From: Zopfochytrium polystomum
Taxonomy: Eukaryota > Chytridiomycota > Chytridiomycetes > Chytridiales > Chytridiaceae
Assembly (NCBI GenBank): GCA_025765615.1
Contig: JAIVFJ010000056.1
Location: forward strand, 62,001 to 126,000
DNA length: 64,000 nucleotides
Direction: 5' to 3'
Each line of letters begins with the position of its first letter. The first letter of the stretch is position 1. The translations under genes and the position numbers were made by a program. The notes below the pieces were generated by a model. The model ran no database searches. It was not told where the DNA came from and was given only the letters and a program-made list of their open reading frames with translations. Shown in pieces: positions 12,350 through 23,265 of this stretch.

Positions 12350-13129
12350 TCAGGCAAGAACTTTGAATTCCTTGATTCCATGCAGCTTGGTGTTAAGCTG
12401 GATAAATCTGTCTGCAATTGGACAGGAGATAGCAGATGGTTGAGGACAGGGTGGTATGGTTGCTGTTTGTACCACGACGTGTTCAAGGTCGCCAGCATTG
12501 ACTCGATTGGGAGAAATCTCTGCAACAGGAGTGGCATCACAGTCAACATCCAAAGGAGTGGTGCAAGGGACGTTCACTGCTGTTGGGACAGCAGCAGGGA
12601 GGACAGAGGTCGGAGCTGCTGCGACAGGCACAACTGGCGCAGGGGTAGTGGCAGGAGTTGCGACTTGATGGGCACCAGCGCAGCGCACAGCTGTGCAAGC
12701 AGAGGCGCGTTGAGCTCGCTCACGTTGTTCTTCTCGTTCTTGTTCACAACGAACCCTTATCTCCGTTGCTACACAGGCGTATTCGGCAGCACGCTGCTGA
12801 AGACTGTAGTACTGCTGATTAACAGCACAGTTGTTGGCAATGACACCTTGTTGTTGGAGCTGTTGATGGACTTTGGCATGCGTAAATCGAACAGGTGTGA
12901 AGGTGAGGTTTGCTCCATAAAGAGAATGGGGGGAGCACTGCAGGCTGGCAGGGGACACGGCACAATTGTACTGCTGCGCCCCTCGGGAGCGGTTGACTGA
13001 TGCGTCAGGGTTCCAGCTGTTGCAAAAGCGGAGGTGGGTGATGTGTTTCCAGGGGCCAGTTGGGGGAGCTGTGGAAGTGTGAACCAGCTGCCTAGTCGCA
13101 GTCGCAGGAGTTGGCGCGACAGAACTCAA
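12350..13129 (-). CDS. unrecognised 259-aa ORF, Ala/Gln/Val-rich
   Basis: A single open frame with ATG at 13129. The middle is helical and charged (CEQEREEQRERAQRASA), preceded by a Gln-rich stretch and followed by an Ala/Pro/Val-rich linker. I recognise no catalytic or zinc motif. It ends about 33 bp from the left inverted-repeat arm, and the same frame stays open just after the stop, into the arm. It could be the gag or accessory ORF of an LTR element. No introns or promoter elements are evident. Treat as hypothetical, probably transposon-encoded. Confidence 0.35.
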   Translation of the reverse strand: MSSVAPTPATATRQLVHTSTAPPTGPWKHITHLRFCNSWNPDASVNRSRGAQQYNCAVSPASLQCSPHSLYGANLTFTPVRFTHAKVHQQLQQQGVIANNCAVNQQYYSLQQRAAEYACVATEIRVRCEQEREEQRERAQRASACTAVRCAGAHQVATPATTPAPVVPVAAAPTSVLPAAVPTAVNVPCTTPLDVDCDATPVAEISPNRVNAGDLEHVVVQTATIPPCPQPSAISCPIADRFIQLNTKLHGIKEFKVLA

Positions 13130-14932
13130 GGAACCACCGCTGGCCTCAGGGAGCCGGTGGTAAGGTGGTTCCTAAAGTGGATGCATGAAGCAAGTGTTGA
13201 TGCAGGGGATCCAGCGAAAACTAACCAGGATATCTGCCCCTGTGAGGGGCCCTGACAGCAGGCTGCTTTCCTTTGTTGTTCGTCATGGCGCAGGTGCAGA
13301 CAGGAACGAGTGTCTGTTTGTGAAAAACTTTTCTTCTTTCATTGTTTTTCTTGTACAAATTTGTATTGTAAAATTTTTGAAACAGTTTAATGCAGATGTG
13401 CCACACCTTCACATAGCAGGGTGGTTGCGGTTGCTATTAGGACACGTAACTGGAAAATAATTCAAAATTATGAACATTCATATGCAGATAGGACTCAGCG
13501 AGCTCAATCTGCTGGTGTTAGAGAATCATCGATTTTCCAAAATTTCGCAGAGTGCCAAGCAAAAAACACTATCTTGGGATAGGGGAAATAAGGTGACCCG
13601 CGGTTTTTGGGAGCGTCTAGATATTGCCGTGATGAAACTATTTACCAAGTTTAATCATTTTACCGCTTGTAACGGCGGAGTTACAAGGGGATAAAGGTTT
13701 TTCACACCAAAGCGCACAACACATTTTTCTTAACTTTGTTAGGAGAAAAATTACCCTGGTACACAGGAACCAAGTAGTCAAGTAGAACTAAGAGTTATTC
13801 AACTTTTCAGCTCAAAATGAGCGTTCCCGGACCTCTGCGTGGTCAGTGGCAGGTTGGTGCAGGGTTTAGGGCCGAGTACTGCAAGGTGGTATGCCTCAAG
13901 TACGCATTTCTGGCCATCACAGCAGTACAAGACACAAAAGAAGAGTTGCTTTCAACTCTTTTTCCAGGAGAAATTGCTGACTTCGCTTGATACTCTTGAG
14001 GGTTAGGTCTGGTGCCATCACAACTCAGCTCTGTATAGTGCTGAGTGTAAATTTGCTTGTTACGGATGGTTGGGGAGCACAGCACGCTCCAAAACCTTTC
14101 CTATAGCAAGAGCAAGGTACTGCAAACCTTTTTAGCTCTGAGGGGTTCGAGGTTTAGGGTATTTCCGCGAATTTTACTGGAAGCGTACAGTTTAATTAAG
14201 GAAACTGCTTTTTACAAAATTCAGCGTGTTTTGCAAAACAAGCATGCAGAGTCTTGATCATGAATAGTAAGAGACAGCCTAGAGTATCTTTTAAGCATGC
14301 CCGTGGGGTGGGTATGCTCTTTAGTGAAAGTTAGCTTAGTGGGCAAAGTAGCAGATCAAAATCTGGCTCTAACACCTGATTCTACATCTTAACTTTGTAT
14401 GAAAAAAATATATTCGTGATGCTGAAAGCGAGCTCTACAAACGTAGGGGTACGGTAGGTTAGGAAGGCCTCCACAAAAAGTCGATTTCCGAACCTAACTC
14501 TGTGGATTTTGAACATGTCAAAAGCGTAACTATTTCGTTCAATAGCACTTGGCGAGGTCTTTCCAACGCACTATCACGAAAGTCTCTAGCTAGAGTCCGC
14601 ACAGAGTTACGATGTTGGGGCATTGAACCCTGTTGGATGCGAATTAACTTTTGCGATTTTTTCTTATTTTATTTTATAACTTAAAAGCTCCTAACTTTTG
14701 CAGATCCATACGCAAATTTGACAGAACTTTCAAACGCGCTATCAAGATGGGAAAATGTTGGGTTTTGGGGTCACGTTACTAAGTGGTAACGTCAAAAACA
14801 AGGTCCTGTCTCGGAGGTTGGGTCGAAAGCAGGGTGCCACTGACTTTCTCTTCGACGATTTTCGTCCCGATTGTGAAAAATACGTTCAAAATTCAATTGC
14901 GCGAGCCGTACAGCGGCCACCATTGACAGAAG
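13130..14932. other. no gene seen, AT-rich repeat-type DNA
   Basis: Only short frames. Sequence is AT-rich with no recognisable domain, LTR terminus or RNA gene. Probably decayed transposon DNA. Confidence 0.35.
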
Positions 14933-14956
14933 CCCCCCCCCCCCCCCCCCCCCCCC
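14933..14956. repeat. 24-bp C homopolymer
   Basis: An uninterrupted run of 24 C between agaag and tgtgag, next to the broken end of a Copia integrase region. The length is prone to sequencing or assembly error. Confidence 0.8.
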
Positions 14957-14959
14957 TGT

Positions 14960-16160
14960 GAGACTCTGGCAGTGGCACGGATGCTCTGGCCTGTTGCCTG
15001 GTGATGTGATCTGTGTCTCTACTGGCACTCCACTGCCTAACCGACTATACTCCTTTGACTGTTGAACTCCTTTGTGTAGGATGGACTAGGTTTGAGAGTG
15101 ATGGGAGGGTGCGGAGTGTCAGCCCAGGTCTGGAAAACCCTGATTTGTTTTCGGTCACTTCGAACACCAACCACATGTGCATTGTGATGCTGTTTGAATC
15201 GCTCAATTGTGGATCGGAAGCAATCTGGAGCTTGGCCAGCGAGTGCAAGAACTGGATGTCGATCCAGCGTGTTGACTCTTCAACAACTAATTGCCAATGC
15301 TTTTCACTGTGCCTTCCTTGTGTGGGCAGGGGTACAGCATCAGTGTGTAAATGACCCAGGAGCTGGGTGTTTGGCCTATCAGTTGAGTAAATGAGTCTGG
15401 CCCTCATCTTCCTAAGGTCACACATCACGCAAGGTGTGCTTGTGGTCATGTCAGAAAATGATTTTCCATCTTTATTGAGATTTTCCCATGGCTTTTTCAA
15501 TAAAGTCAAAGAGATATGTCCAAACTTCTTGTGAAGAACTTTGAATGCCTCAATGGCCTGTTGGGGTGAAGATGAGTCAGTGTGACCTAAAGATGGAGGT
15601 GCAGTTTGCGCAGCTGCCGTGGGCAGATCCGACTTACCGGAGGCGTCCCCCTGGCTCATTGGAGTGTCTCTTCTGCTGTTCGCCCTGTCGGGTGCAGTGT
15701 GCACTGCTGAACTGGGGAAGTCCACCAGGTAGATGTTATCATTACTGCGGTGGGCAAAGACGTGGTCTGTGCTGCTTGCCCACAGGTGAATGAGAGCAAC
15801 TTCTGGTGTGAAGGTCACATGGTGACCTGTTTGCCACACAATCTGATGCACCGAAAGCAGAGTGTCGGTGAATTCAGGCACGTACAGCAACTTTCGCAGT
15901 ACAAGTGTTACGCTGTTGACTGTGAGGGTGAAGTCCGCCATGTATGTGCCCACCACAATGCGACTGTTGGCAGTTGTGATGGTACGCTTGGTTTGATGTG
16001 TGTTTGAGAAGTGTTCCCAAAGTGGTTATACAAGAGGACAAGAATCCAAGAGGACTTGGTGCTGTGAGCCCCCGTTCAATCACGCGAACTTGGCATATTC
16101 GGAGCCGTCTTTCCATGTGACTATGCAGCTGTACCCAAAGTAAAAGCTCTTGCACATTTC
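14960..16160 (-). pseudogene. Ty1/Copia protease-preintegrase-integrase remnant
   Basis: Minus-strand frame from about 15956 to 15045. It shows the GAG-pre-integrase region (LLYVPEFTDTLLSVHQI, the usual ...VPxFxxNLLSV) and a zinc-binding segment with KKFGHISL ... CVMCDLRKM. Integrase follows (LGHLHTDAVPLPTQG, RWIDIQFL), after which it degenerates. Upstream (16040-16160) there is a weak SWIL...NHFG, reminiscent of the Copia protease DSGATxHM site with the catalytic DSG lost. It is not clearly the same element as the RT piece at 9-10.9 kb, since 4 kb of other repeats lie between. Confidence 0.7.
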
Positions 16161-16529
16161 CAAGTAGCCAATGTTGGTGGCGATGTTGTCAGTGGCCCAG
16201 CATGAGTCCGGTCTGTTGGTGATTGCGCCTGGCGTGTCAGAAGGGCACCAACAGACTTGAGTCAGCGAGGAGTGATAAAGCTTGTTTAGAGCATGAGCCC
16301 ATTTCTTGTTAAGAGTGAAGCGCCCTTTGTTGCCAAAGTAGATGGAGAGCTGATGCTCTCAGACAGATTGGTCTTATTTAGAGAGAAGAACACACCCTTT
16401 TCTTGTAAGAGCGAAGCACCCTGTACGAACAAGGTATCGACCTGAGGTAGAACTTGAAGAGTTTCGCAGGTCAAGGTAGAGGGTATGGTGACTCAGATAA
16501 GAATAATGGTTTTTGTTTGTTGTATTTGA

Positions 16530-16830
16530 GGGTAGAGAGAGAGAGCAGGCAGATGTGATCAGGATCTGGGATGATGCTTCTCTGGAGCTGCTGAGGCTCC
16601 CCCTTTTATACTGCAGGTGGTCTCAGGAATCAGACTTTGGTGATAGCCTTTTAGCTCTGAGAGATAGAGTTTACACTTTGAGGAGTCAGGAGGCAGGCAT
16701 GACATCATTGTTGCATCACGCTGATTTGGCCAGAACTTCTATGGAGTTATGTGTGCAAAGAAGTAAGTCAGGCTCCCTGTCAAGCTCCTGTAATCATTCC
16801 TATCAAATTGCTAGACTCAAGCACACTGAT
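16530..16830 (-). mobile_element. LTR-B copy (reverse orientation)
   Basis: Reverse complement of 2640-2900: shared parts include ctcccccttttatactgcag (TATA box on the minus strand), gaggagtcaggaggcaggca and gctgatttggccagaacttc. The (+)-strand reading has no coding potential of note. Confidence 0.55.
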
Positions 16831-16984
16831 GTGGTCTACCCAGACTGGGGATTGAAACCACCTCTAAGCACTCGTACAGTGTCCGAGATTTGGATAAGTG
16901 TAGATAACACTGGGACCAGCCCTTATGCCATCTTAACTCATCTTTACTGTTGAAGACAGGTCAGAGGATCTTAAAAGGTGTAGG

Positions 16985-17356
16985 TCAAGTGTGCAAACTC
17001 CAACAATGGAGACCATCATGGTACATTTCCATCAGAGCTGCATCATTGTATCCAGAGTCTCTGACTAGTTGCTTGAATTGGTTGGTGTAGGCCACACAAG
17101 ATTGCTTTCCTTGCTTGATATGCTTGAGCTTGGATCTTGCTGTCCAAGATGCGTAGGGGTCACCAAAGGTAGCTTCCAGCCCCTCCCAGAGCTCTTGCAG
17201 GGTGGTGGGTGTGCTTGGGAGAGATCTGTACCATGATTGAGCTTGACCAGACAGGAGAGCGCTTGTGAAACGAACCTTGACTTGCTCACTGGGAAATCTT
17301 GAAGGTTGGAGAAGGATGACATTCTCCACAATTTCGTTCAACAGGCACCTCTGCAC
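16985..17356 (-). pseudogene. Ty3/Gypsy gag (capsid) fragment
   Basis: A 123-codon frame with classic retrotransposon gag features: FTSALLSGQAQSWYRSL, then LEATFGDPYASWTARSKL and SCVAYTNQFKQL, the usual ...A..W...L ... F..EF..YF.. pattern. There is no start context and no downstream pol. It faces away from the gag N-terminus at 17547, so the original gene has been split by rearrangement or these are two copies. Confidence 0.75.
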
Positions 17357-17430
17357 ATTGTGTCTGGCCTTTGCCTCTCCAACCCCCTCCTACTCACAGT
17401 TTGACTTGTTGTGGCTTGCTGCTTCCCTCA

Positions 17431-17523
17431 TGTTATGAATCACTCTCTGGAAACCTCTGGAAGCTTCTAGAACATTCCTTCATGGAACCTTGTGGAACCT
17501 TCTGAAACCTTCTTTGCTTTCCC
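17431..17523 (+). mobile_element. LTR-C, truncated copy with heat-shock-type repeats
   Basis: Begins TGTTATGAATC and matches the first ~90 bp of the solo LTR at 46779-47092. GAA/TTC pentamers sit in 5-bp register at 17460, 17465, 17470, 17475, 17485, 17495, 17500 and 17510. The homology stops near 17523 and a gag start follows, so the TATA part of the LTR is missing here. Confidence 0.75.
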
Positions 17524-17546
17524 CTCTCCTACTACTCTCTGCCATC

Positions 17547-17696
17547 ATGTCTGACCCAAACAACACCTTCCCTGATGCAACTGCCTTCCAAGCCTTGATG
17601 GACCAATTTCAAGCCCTTTCAAGACAGACACACCAACTTCAAGAACAAGTCCTCCAGCAGCAGCACCAGCTTCAACAACAACTTCACCAACAATAA
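17547..17696 (+). pseudogene. Gypsy gag N-terminus
   Basis: ATG at 17547 in a gccatc context, then MSDPNNTFPDATAFQALMDQ and a Gln-rich coiled coil (QLQEQVLQQQHQLQQQ), closed by TAA at 17694-17696. A few more residues of gag type (PKVPSPDKST) follow out of frame to about 17770. It directly follows LTR-C and is probably the same element family as the gag fragment on the other strand at 16985-17356. Confidence 0.55.
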
Positions 17697-17865
17697 CATC
17701 AAGCTCTTCCCCTGCCCCAAGCCAACCAAGCAAGAGAGCCCAAGGTCCCCAGCCCTGACAAGTCCACTTAACGGAACCTGACATGTCTCACTCCAAGGAG
17801 AGCGTCCCAACTCATTCCAAGGAAGAGGGTGCAACCAGGGTGGGACTCTTCTTGTTCCATACTAC

Positions 17866-18270
17866 TGTAAACAGTCTGCTCTGACTGAGTGAGTGGAAGG
17901 AGTGAATGAAGTGGAGATGTGTGTTTTTGGGTGGTCCTTATCCCAACTTGGAGAGAAAGAGAAAAACTCTTTTATAAATTACTGATACATAATGATTGAT
18001 ATACACACTGAAATAGTTGCTAGGCAAGTGTGACTGGGATAGGGTAAAAACATCTCCTATATTATCTGCTTGACTAGAAAATCTCTTTACACCAGGTTTC
18101 TGTTCCACTTAATACTTGAAGTATTTGTCAACAGCACAAGCCAGCACCTGGGTCTGCATTGGCACTGGCTCACTCTCCCATGGGCGTCATGAGAACGATA
18201 ACTGACAGTCACAACAGGTTCGGGTCTGTCTTGTGCCTCTTGCTGCTAACCAGTCAGTTCTGCCTAACAC
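17866..18270 (-). mobile_element. LTR-A, complete, reverse orientation
   Basis: On the minus strand it starts TGTTAGG at 18270 and ends CTGTTTACA at 17866 (405 bp). It is the 3' LTR of the Copia remnant next to it (18271-18707); a Gt-rich polypurine tract lies between. The palindrome at 18111-18125 has centre TCA in LTR orientation. Confidence 0.85.
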
Positions 18271-18707
18271 CCCCACGCACAATGGCCGTGGGTGCAGCAG
18301 CTGTTATGCAAAGGGTGTGTAAGCATCTGAGGCTTCAACCAACAGGGTGTTCGAAAGGTCCGAGAGGGGTCAAAGGCCAAGTAGTGATGTCAGTCACTGG
18401 TGCTGAGACGTCAAGAGTGGTTTTGTGAGAATGTCTGCAATCTGGTCGCTGGTTGGTATTTTGCGTTCAGTGATCTCTCCAGTGGCTACGCCTCGTCAGA
18501 GGAAATGAGCGAGTATGTCAATGTGTTTTGTGCGAGCATGTGCGAGAGGGTTGAGCAATAGTGCGATTGCAGATTGATTGTCTTCAAGGATTGGAAGTGG
18601 CCACTGTGCAGGGAGTTGCAACTCTGATAATATGGCTAGGAGCCATTGCCCTTCTTGGAAGGCATCAGGTATTCTGCTTCTGTGGAGGATAGCAATATGT
18701 GACGTTA
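18271..18707 (-). pseudogene. Ty1/Copia RNase H end, truncated
   Basis: Same family as 1549-2057: on the minus strand it encodes the end of RNase H up to the ...DILTKPL region and the C-terminal tail. It stops abruptly at about 18707, where a tRNA-like SINE begins, so it was cut or interrupted there. Confidence 0.7.
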
Positions 18708-18710
18708 TTT

Positions 18711-19126
18711 GGAGGATCCCAGTAGCTCAGTGGTTAACACCTCTGAGTTTGCTGGTAGGGGGCGCCCATTCGATCCCAGCGAAGGTAATAGGGGAAGCAT
18801 GGGCTTAAAATCCATCCGAAAAGGACACCCTGGCCCTCCTCTGTTCGCCCCCTGGTGGTTAGTACAGCGAAAGCTGTGCAAGGTAGCTCAAATAATGGGA
18901 AGGTACCTGGTACGCTCCACACGTACTGGGCCATCGCAGTTCAGTTGAGTGACGTCCTCCAATGACTCTCCCCATAAGGGCAGCTAAGGAAGGCTATTCT
19001 GACCAGTGCAACTGATGAGAGCGGCTACCGGTGTGCTAAGCATGCTCAAGGTTTCACAGTGCCTAGTGAAGAAAGTTGAGACCCCGTTGGGGGCTGAGGG
19101 CTCGACTCCCTCCTAGGTACGCACAC
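18711..19126 (+). mobile_element. tRNA-derived SINE
   Basis: The 5' end carries an RNA polymerase III A box (TAGCTCAGTGG, near 18724) and, about 45 nt on, a B-box-like CCATTCGATCCC (near 18767), the spacing of a tRNA gene. The sequence does not close a full tRNA fold, and a ~330-bp non-tRNA body follows, as in SINEs. It abuts broken Copia on the left and a LINE RNase H piece on the right. Its exact right end is uncertain. Confidence 0.6.
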
Positions 19127-19741
19127 CTTTGAGAAACCCTTCCCCTCAAACTCCTTTAGTCCCCATCCGCACAGGAAGCTCAACACACCTCCTCCCTCTG
19201 ATTCCCTCCATTGTTATTTGCACACAACTTCCCCTCCCACTCTTTGGGCATGTGTTGCAGCCACTCTACAGTCTTGGATTGGTTCCCCTCCACAAGTTTC
19301 CTGGGTTTGTGAACACAACAGCAACACTGGCAATGAACGAGCAGACAAGCTGGCATCATCTGTACCCTCAACTTCCAACCCAACCTCTGTACCAATCCTC
19401 TCACAACAGATCCTCCTAGCCTTCATCTCAAATACCCCTGTCTTGGGCCAACTTCAACAACAACTGCATCTCCTCACAGGTCTCTCTCATCATTTTACTC
19501 TTCTGACCACTTCAGCCTTTGCCCACATTGCCCACAACCCTGACCTAGTTCATTGGGAAGCCACATTTTTTGTTCTCCACTCTGGTATTAAATCCTCTTC
19601 CCTCTTTGGCATCCTCCCTGGCTCTGCTCATCCCAAGTATCAACTTCAAATCCTCAGCAACACTTTGCCCACCCAAAAAGTTCTACACCAACAACACCCT
19701 CAAGTCTACCCTGATGGCTCTGTCGTCGATGCCAAAACGCT
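19127..19741 (+). pseudogene. LINE fragment: RNase H and zinc-finger region
   Basis: Nearly collinear with 44289-44911 of the longer LINE copy. It carries the RNase H end (VSWVCEHNSNTGNERADKLA) and the start of the C-terminal zinc-finger region (LPTQKVLHQQHPQVYPDG). Homology stops exactly at gccaaaacgct (19741); unique host sequence follows. The frame is broken and the copy is truncated at both ends. Confidence 0.8.
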
Positions 19742-19852
19742 TTCACTGCAAAAAAGGAAGATTTTCTTGCCACATCTGTCGGACGCCCCTGTCCAAATTG
19801 TGTCAATTCCTTTATTTTCCCCGCCTTGCCCGATTCGCTAGTGGAGGCAGGC

Positions 19853-21410
19853 TCAGTCCGCGGTCGACAGATTCTTCTGGGACAGCGCCGAGATCGTGGT
19901 GGTCACAATCGCACGTGCTTTCCCTTTCTGAGCGCTAGTGAAAGCAACACGCCTTATTTCGGAGTGCTCGATCGCTGCGACTCGCAACCAATCAGGGACC
20001 ATATCGTCCACAGTCACGACCGGCACAAATGGAGCCTTAGACGGCTGCCCTTCCCTCCGATCGCCGTCTTCGCGTTCGTCCACATCGTCTTGCGGCATTG
20101 GGCGGATTTCCAAAGATCTACGAAAATGCCGAAGGAGAACGGTATTAAAACGGTCCGGAAACTGAACGGCGAGCCCATGGCCTCCGCCAACAAACAGCTC
20201 CAATCGAGCGCGGAGAATCCTGGCAAGGTAGATTGAGTTCGAGGGACGCACTACAACGTCTCCGTCGCCGGTAATGACCAATGTTGGTATGCCGTAGCCG
20301 GAAAGCTTTCGCAAGCGCGTCCCACTGACATGGTGGGTGTATACTGCCGCACGTTGGCCTCGAAGTCCATCGACTGTGGGTTGCGGTATTCGATGCTGGC
20401 GGTCTTCCCACCACTTCGATTGGAGTTCAGTTTAAGGCAACAGTGCGTTTCAAAAGGCTGGCAGACCTTGCGGAGGTAATCTGTGTTTGTCCGGCATCCA
20501 GTGCTCGAAGGGGCTTCTGCCTCAAGCCACCACTTAATTTCAAGGAAGGCAGCACGTGTGAGTGCGAGTCACCAACGAGTCTGAGTACCTTTGGGTATAC
20601 TAAACGAAGCATAAGTTTAAAGTCTTGCTCGGCCGGCAATGTGCCCGGGGTGTGCCTCATTGTCCACAGCGTTTGAAACTGGTGACGACACGGAGATTGT
20701 CGTATCAATTTGTGACAAGAAGGACGCACACGAACCGGAGGAACGGTGCGACCGGCTGTCGTTGACACCAGTGTCAAAGATAGGAGAGCATCCGGCACGT
20801 GCAATGCGAGCTCTTGCGCAATCATTCCACCCATAGACAAGCCAACAACGTGAACTCGTTTCCATCCAAGATGTTGCAGCAGCTCCCATGTGTCCAGGGC
20901 CATCATCTGAGTCGTGTAACGTCCTTTTGGGCTGGATGACTACTTATTGGTCAGCGAAGCCAAACGTTGTTAGAATCAGAAATTAAAACAAAGAGTTTTT
21001 ACGAACAAATCCGACTCCTCTATTGTCAAATACGCAAACTTCGTACTCCGGAATTTGTGAGAAAAAATTGCGCTATGCATTTTTAAGGGGAAAGGCGACG
21101 GGGAGCAAGGGGGGCTGTGAGTTAGTTGCAAGCAGACAGTCGGCGCCCGCCCACGAGCCTGAAAATCCCATCGACTGTGATCGGCAGTAAGACCTGATTG
21201 AATGGGTTCGAAGAACAGTCAGTAACGAAGAACAGTCAGTAACCGTCGCTTGGAATGCATACACTCCCATCGTCAAGGAAGGGACCATAAAAAAATTTGA
21301 CAATCACCCATGATGAAGATAATCTTCTGCGGCCCAGAACCGTGCGTCTCATAGAAGATTCGGACTGGCTCGTTCGAGCCGGACACTGAGCCCACACTGC
21401 AGTAGGGCAT
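19853..21410 (-). CDS. alpha/beta-hydrolase
   Basis: Seven exons: 21410-21308, 21174-21155, 21072-21007, 20939-20736, 20678-20589, 20532-20467 and 20413-19853; sum 1110 nt, 369 aa. Introns are 53-133 bp. The N-terminus MPYCSVG leads to IFYETHGSGP and IIFIMG (oxyanion-loop strand). Then come EYEVCVFDNRGVGF, GRYTTQMMALDTWELL, and the nucleophile elbow VVGLSMGGM with Ser98. Acid candidates are D233/D235 (LVITGDGDVVV); the base is H262 (GGGHG). The fold and triad are intact; substrate unknown (esterase, lipase and epoxide-hydrolase relatives share this pattern). It sits in a transposon block but has normal codon use. Exons 2 and 3 are the weakest joins. Confidence 0.85.
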
Positions 21411-21770
21411 CAATGCTGGGTGTATAGGGGTGAACTCAAGAGATCAGGGTTGGAAGGAAAGCTTCTTCGTTGGAGGGATCCAAACACAGGAGGATGCTCA
21501 ATCAAACAGCCGCTCTTCGATCGATGAGGCCTTGGTTGCGGCGCGAGCAGGGCCAAGCGTTGCTCAGATTTTGTTCTCTATAAGGAAACGCATTCTCCGC
21601 TCCGGGGACTGGCCGTGGCTTGGACGCTACTGCTTGGTCTTGTGAGCACGCGAGCGTTTCAAATTCATTGTTTGGTGGACAAAGAGGTCGGGTTGGACAA
21701 GTCAAATAATAACAAAGCGCCAAGGAAAGCCACGCTTGCACAACAAAATAGGCGCCAGTGATCCTCCGGC
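21411..21770. other. host intergenic region
   Basis: 360 bp between the 5' end of the alpha/beta-hydrolase (-) and the 3' end of a Gly/Tyr-rich gene remnant (-). It looks like original gene spacing; no TATA box that I trust. Confidence 0.4.
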
Positions 21771-21846
21771 TTAGTAGCCGCCACCGTAACCACCGCCAGT
21801 GCTGTTGCCGTATCCGCCGCCATACCCACCTTGACCACTGTTCCTC
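21771..21846 (-). pseudogene. Gly/Tyr-rich protein, C-terminal end only
   Basis: Minus strand ending in TAA at 21771-21773; the last residues read SGQGGYGGGYG, then NSTGGGYGGGY and stop. This is the tail style of glycine-rich RNA-binding proteins. Homology to coding sequence ends near 21846, where low-complexity repeat DNA starts. The rest of the gene is not in the neighbourhood, so a repeat insertion or rearrangement has removed it. Confidence 0.55.
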
Positions 21847-21949
21847 TGCTGAACCTTCTTCTACTACTGTCCCAGCTCAATCAGTTGTCACCACACGCTC
21901 AACTCACACTGGTCTTGCCCTAGCCAACAACTCCAGTGGATCATCCACT

Positions 21950-22035
21950 CCCCCCAACAAAACTGCCCCAAACCCTGCCCCAAAACCTGCCCCAAAACCC
22001 GTCCCAAAAACTGCCTCAAAACCCAGGACTGCTGC
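21950..22035 (+). repeat. short minisatellite, ccccaaaacc units
   Basis: Five or six imperfect 12-15 bp units of the form cccaaaacctgcc. In frame it would encode APKPAPKPVPK, but no gene context supports that. Confidence 0.6.
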
Positions 22036-22459
22036 CTCAACTTGACCAATATCCTTATTCATTCTTTTGTGAAAGCCCCTTGCTATTGATATCACTCTTA
22101 TTTCTCCAAAAAAAAAACAAAAACAGATTATTAGCAGGACTGCCTGCACCCCTTAGTCAGCTATGTGAGGACAACAGGCCGTCAAGCCTGTGACCTCAAA
22201 TAAAAGAGTGTATACCCACTTTTTCACTGATAATTGTGAGGATTATCCACCCATCTCGAAGCGCGTTATACACGATTCGGCTTGGACTCTGTTGTATATA
22301 TTATTATTTTTTTATTATTGGCTGTCCACATAAGCCACCGACTGACACTTGTTGTTGCGCCTACGTCACCTGCCACTATTATTAATTGTGCTATTATTAT
22401 TATTATTCTGTACAACAGCTGCAGACTGAGTGACTCAGTGTTTGCTCAACTGCTGGCAT

Positions 22460-22700
22460 AGGGCTTCCTTGTCAGTGGTTAGAGCACTTCCTTCAATTGG
22501 GAAGGTGCCAAGTTCAAGACATGCTGACTGTTGGGCTGCAAAGTCCACCATGCCCAGCTAATAACCCCTCACTTTTGGAATGACTAAGGACTGAACCACT
22601 TCTGTGGGAGAGGTGCAAAGTCCAGATGCCCAGCTACCATGATGTAATGCCTAATATGAGTGGTATGAGAAGACAGGGCTTTTCTTTCTCTTTCTGTTGA
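22460..22700 (+). mobile_element. tRNA-like SINE, second family
   Basis: Head resembles a tRNA: GTCAGTGGTTAGAGCA (A-box region), an anticodon-like stem cttcc...ggaag, and AAGTTCAAGAC (B-box-like). The same head, in reverse, lies at 45930-46015. A non-tRNA body follows with no clear end. Confidence 0.5.
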
Positions 22701-23164
22701 TGATTTTTACTTATTTTTTCAATTAGTATTTTCCTTTGTTTTGGCTCTTTTTCTTGTTTTATCTTTTATTTAATTGTTTGTTTACTGTCTCTCTTTGTGT
22801 GTCTTCCTTTCTTTCTGTGGCTGTGGTGACTGTCTTCTTGCCTGCACCAATCATTTCTTGCCAGTTCCTCCACCCACCCTCCACTCTGCTCTAGTGGCTG
22901 TCTGCCAAGAAATCGCCCCATGATTCTCTGAGCGTCTCTCCTTCTTGATGGCTCAGCCCCATTTGGTGAATCACCCACCCATTCTGTTCTTTACTGTTTT
23001 ATTTATTGTTTTGTTGTTTTGTATGTGTTTTCCCTCCTTTTTCCTCTCCTCCCTGTGATTCCAACCCTCTCCTATTTAAACTGCTGCCCCCCCTTCTTGT
23101 TGACTGTGAGAACTGTACCTGAAGCTGCCTTGCCTGCCCTTTTCTTCCTGACTGTATGTAGAGC

Positions 23165-23265
23165 TGGGGGTTGCAGTCCCCTGGTGTGTGACAGGAGGTT
23201 GAAGTCCTCTTGGCCATCATGGCAGTGTGCTGGGTTCAAGCCCCAGTGCACCTCACCATTTCTGC
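23165..23265 (+). other. tRNA-like segment
   Basis: Contains a good B box and T-arm (GCTGGGTTCAAGCCCCAGTGC is a near-perfect stem-loop) and ends cacctcaCCA. The D-arm and anticodon arm are poor, so it is not a plausible tRNA gene. Possibly the head of another SINE. Confidence 0.3.

Noticed and set aside
22460..22700. host tRNA gene at the SINE head
   Set aside because: Acceptor stem does not pair and the sequence recurs, with body, elsewhere in the window.
23165..23265. functional tRNA gene
   Set aside because: Only the T arm folds well; D and anticodon arms do not.
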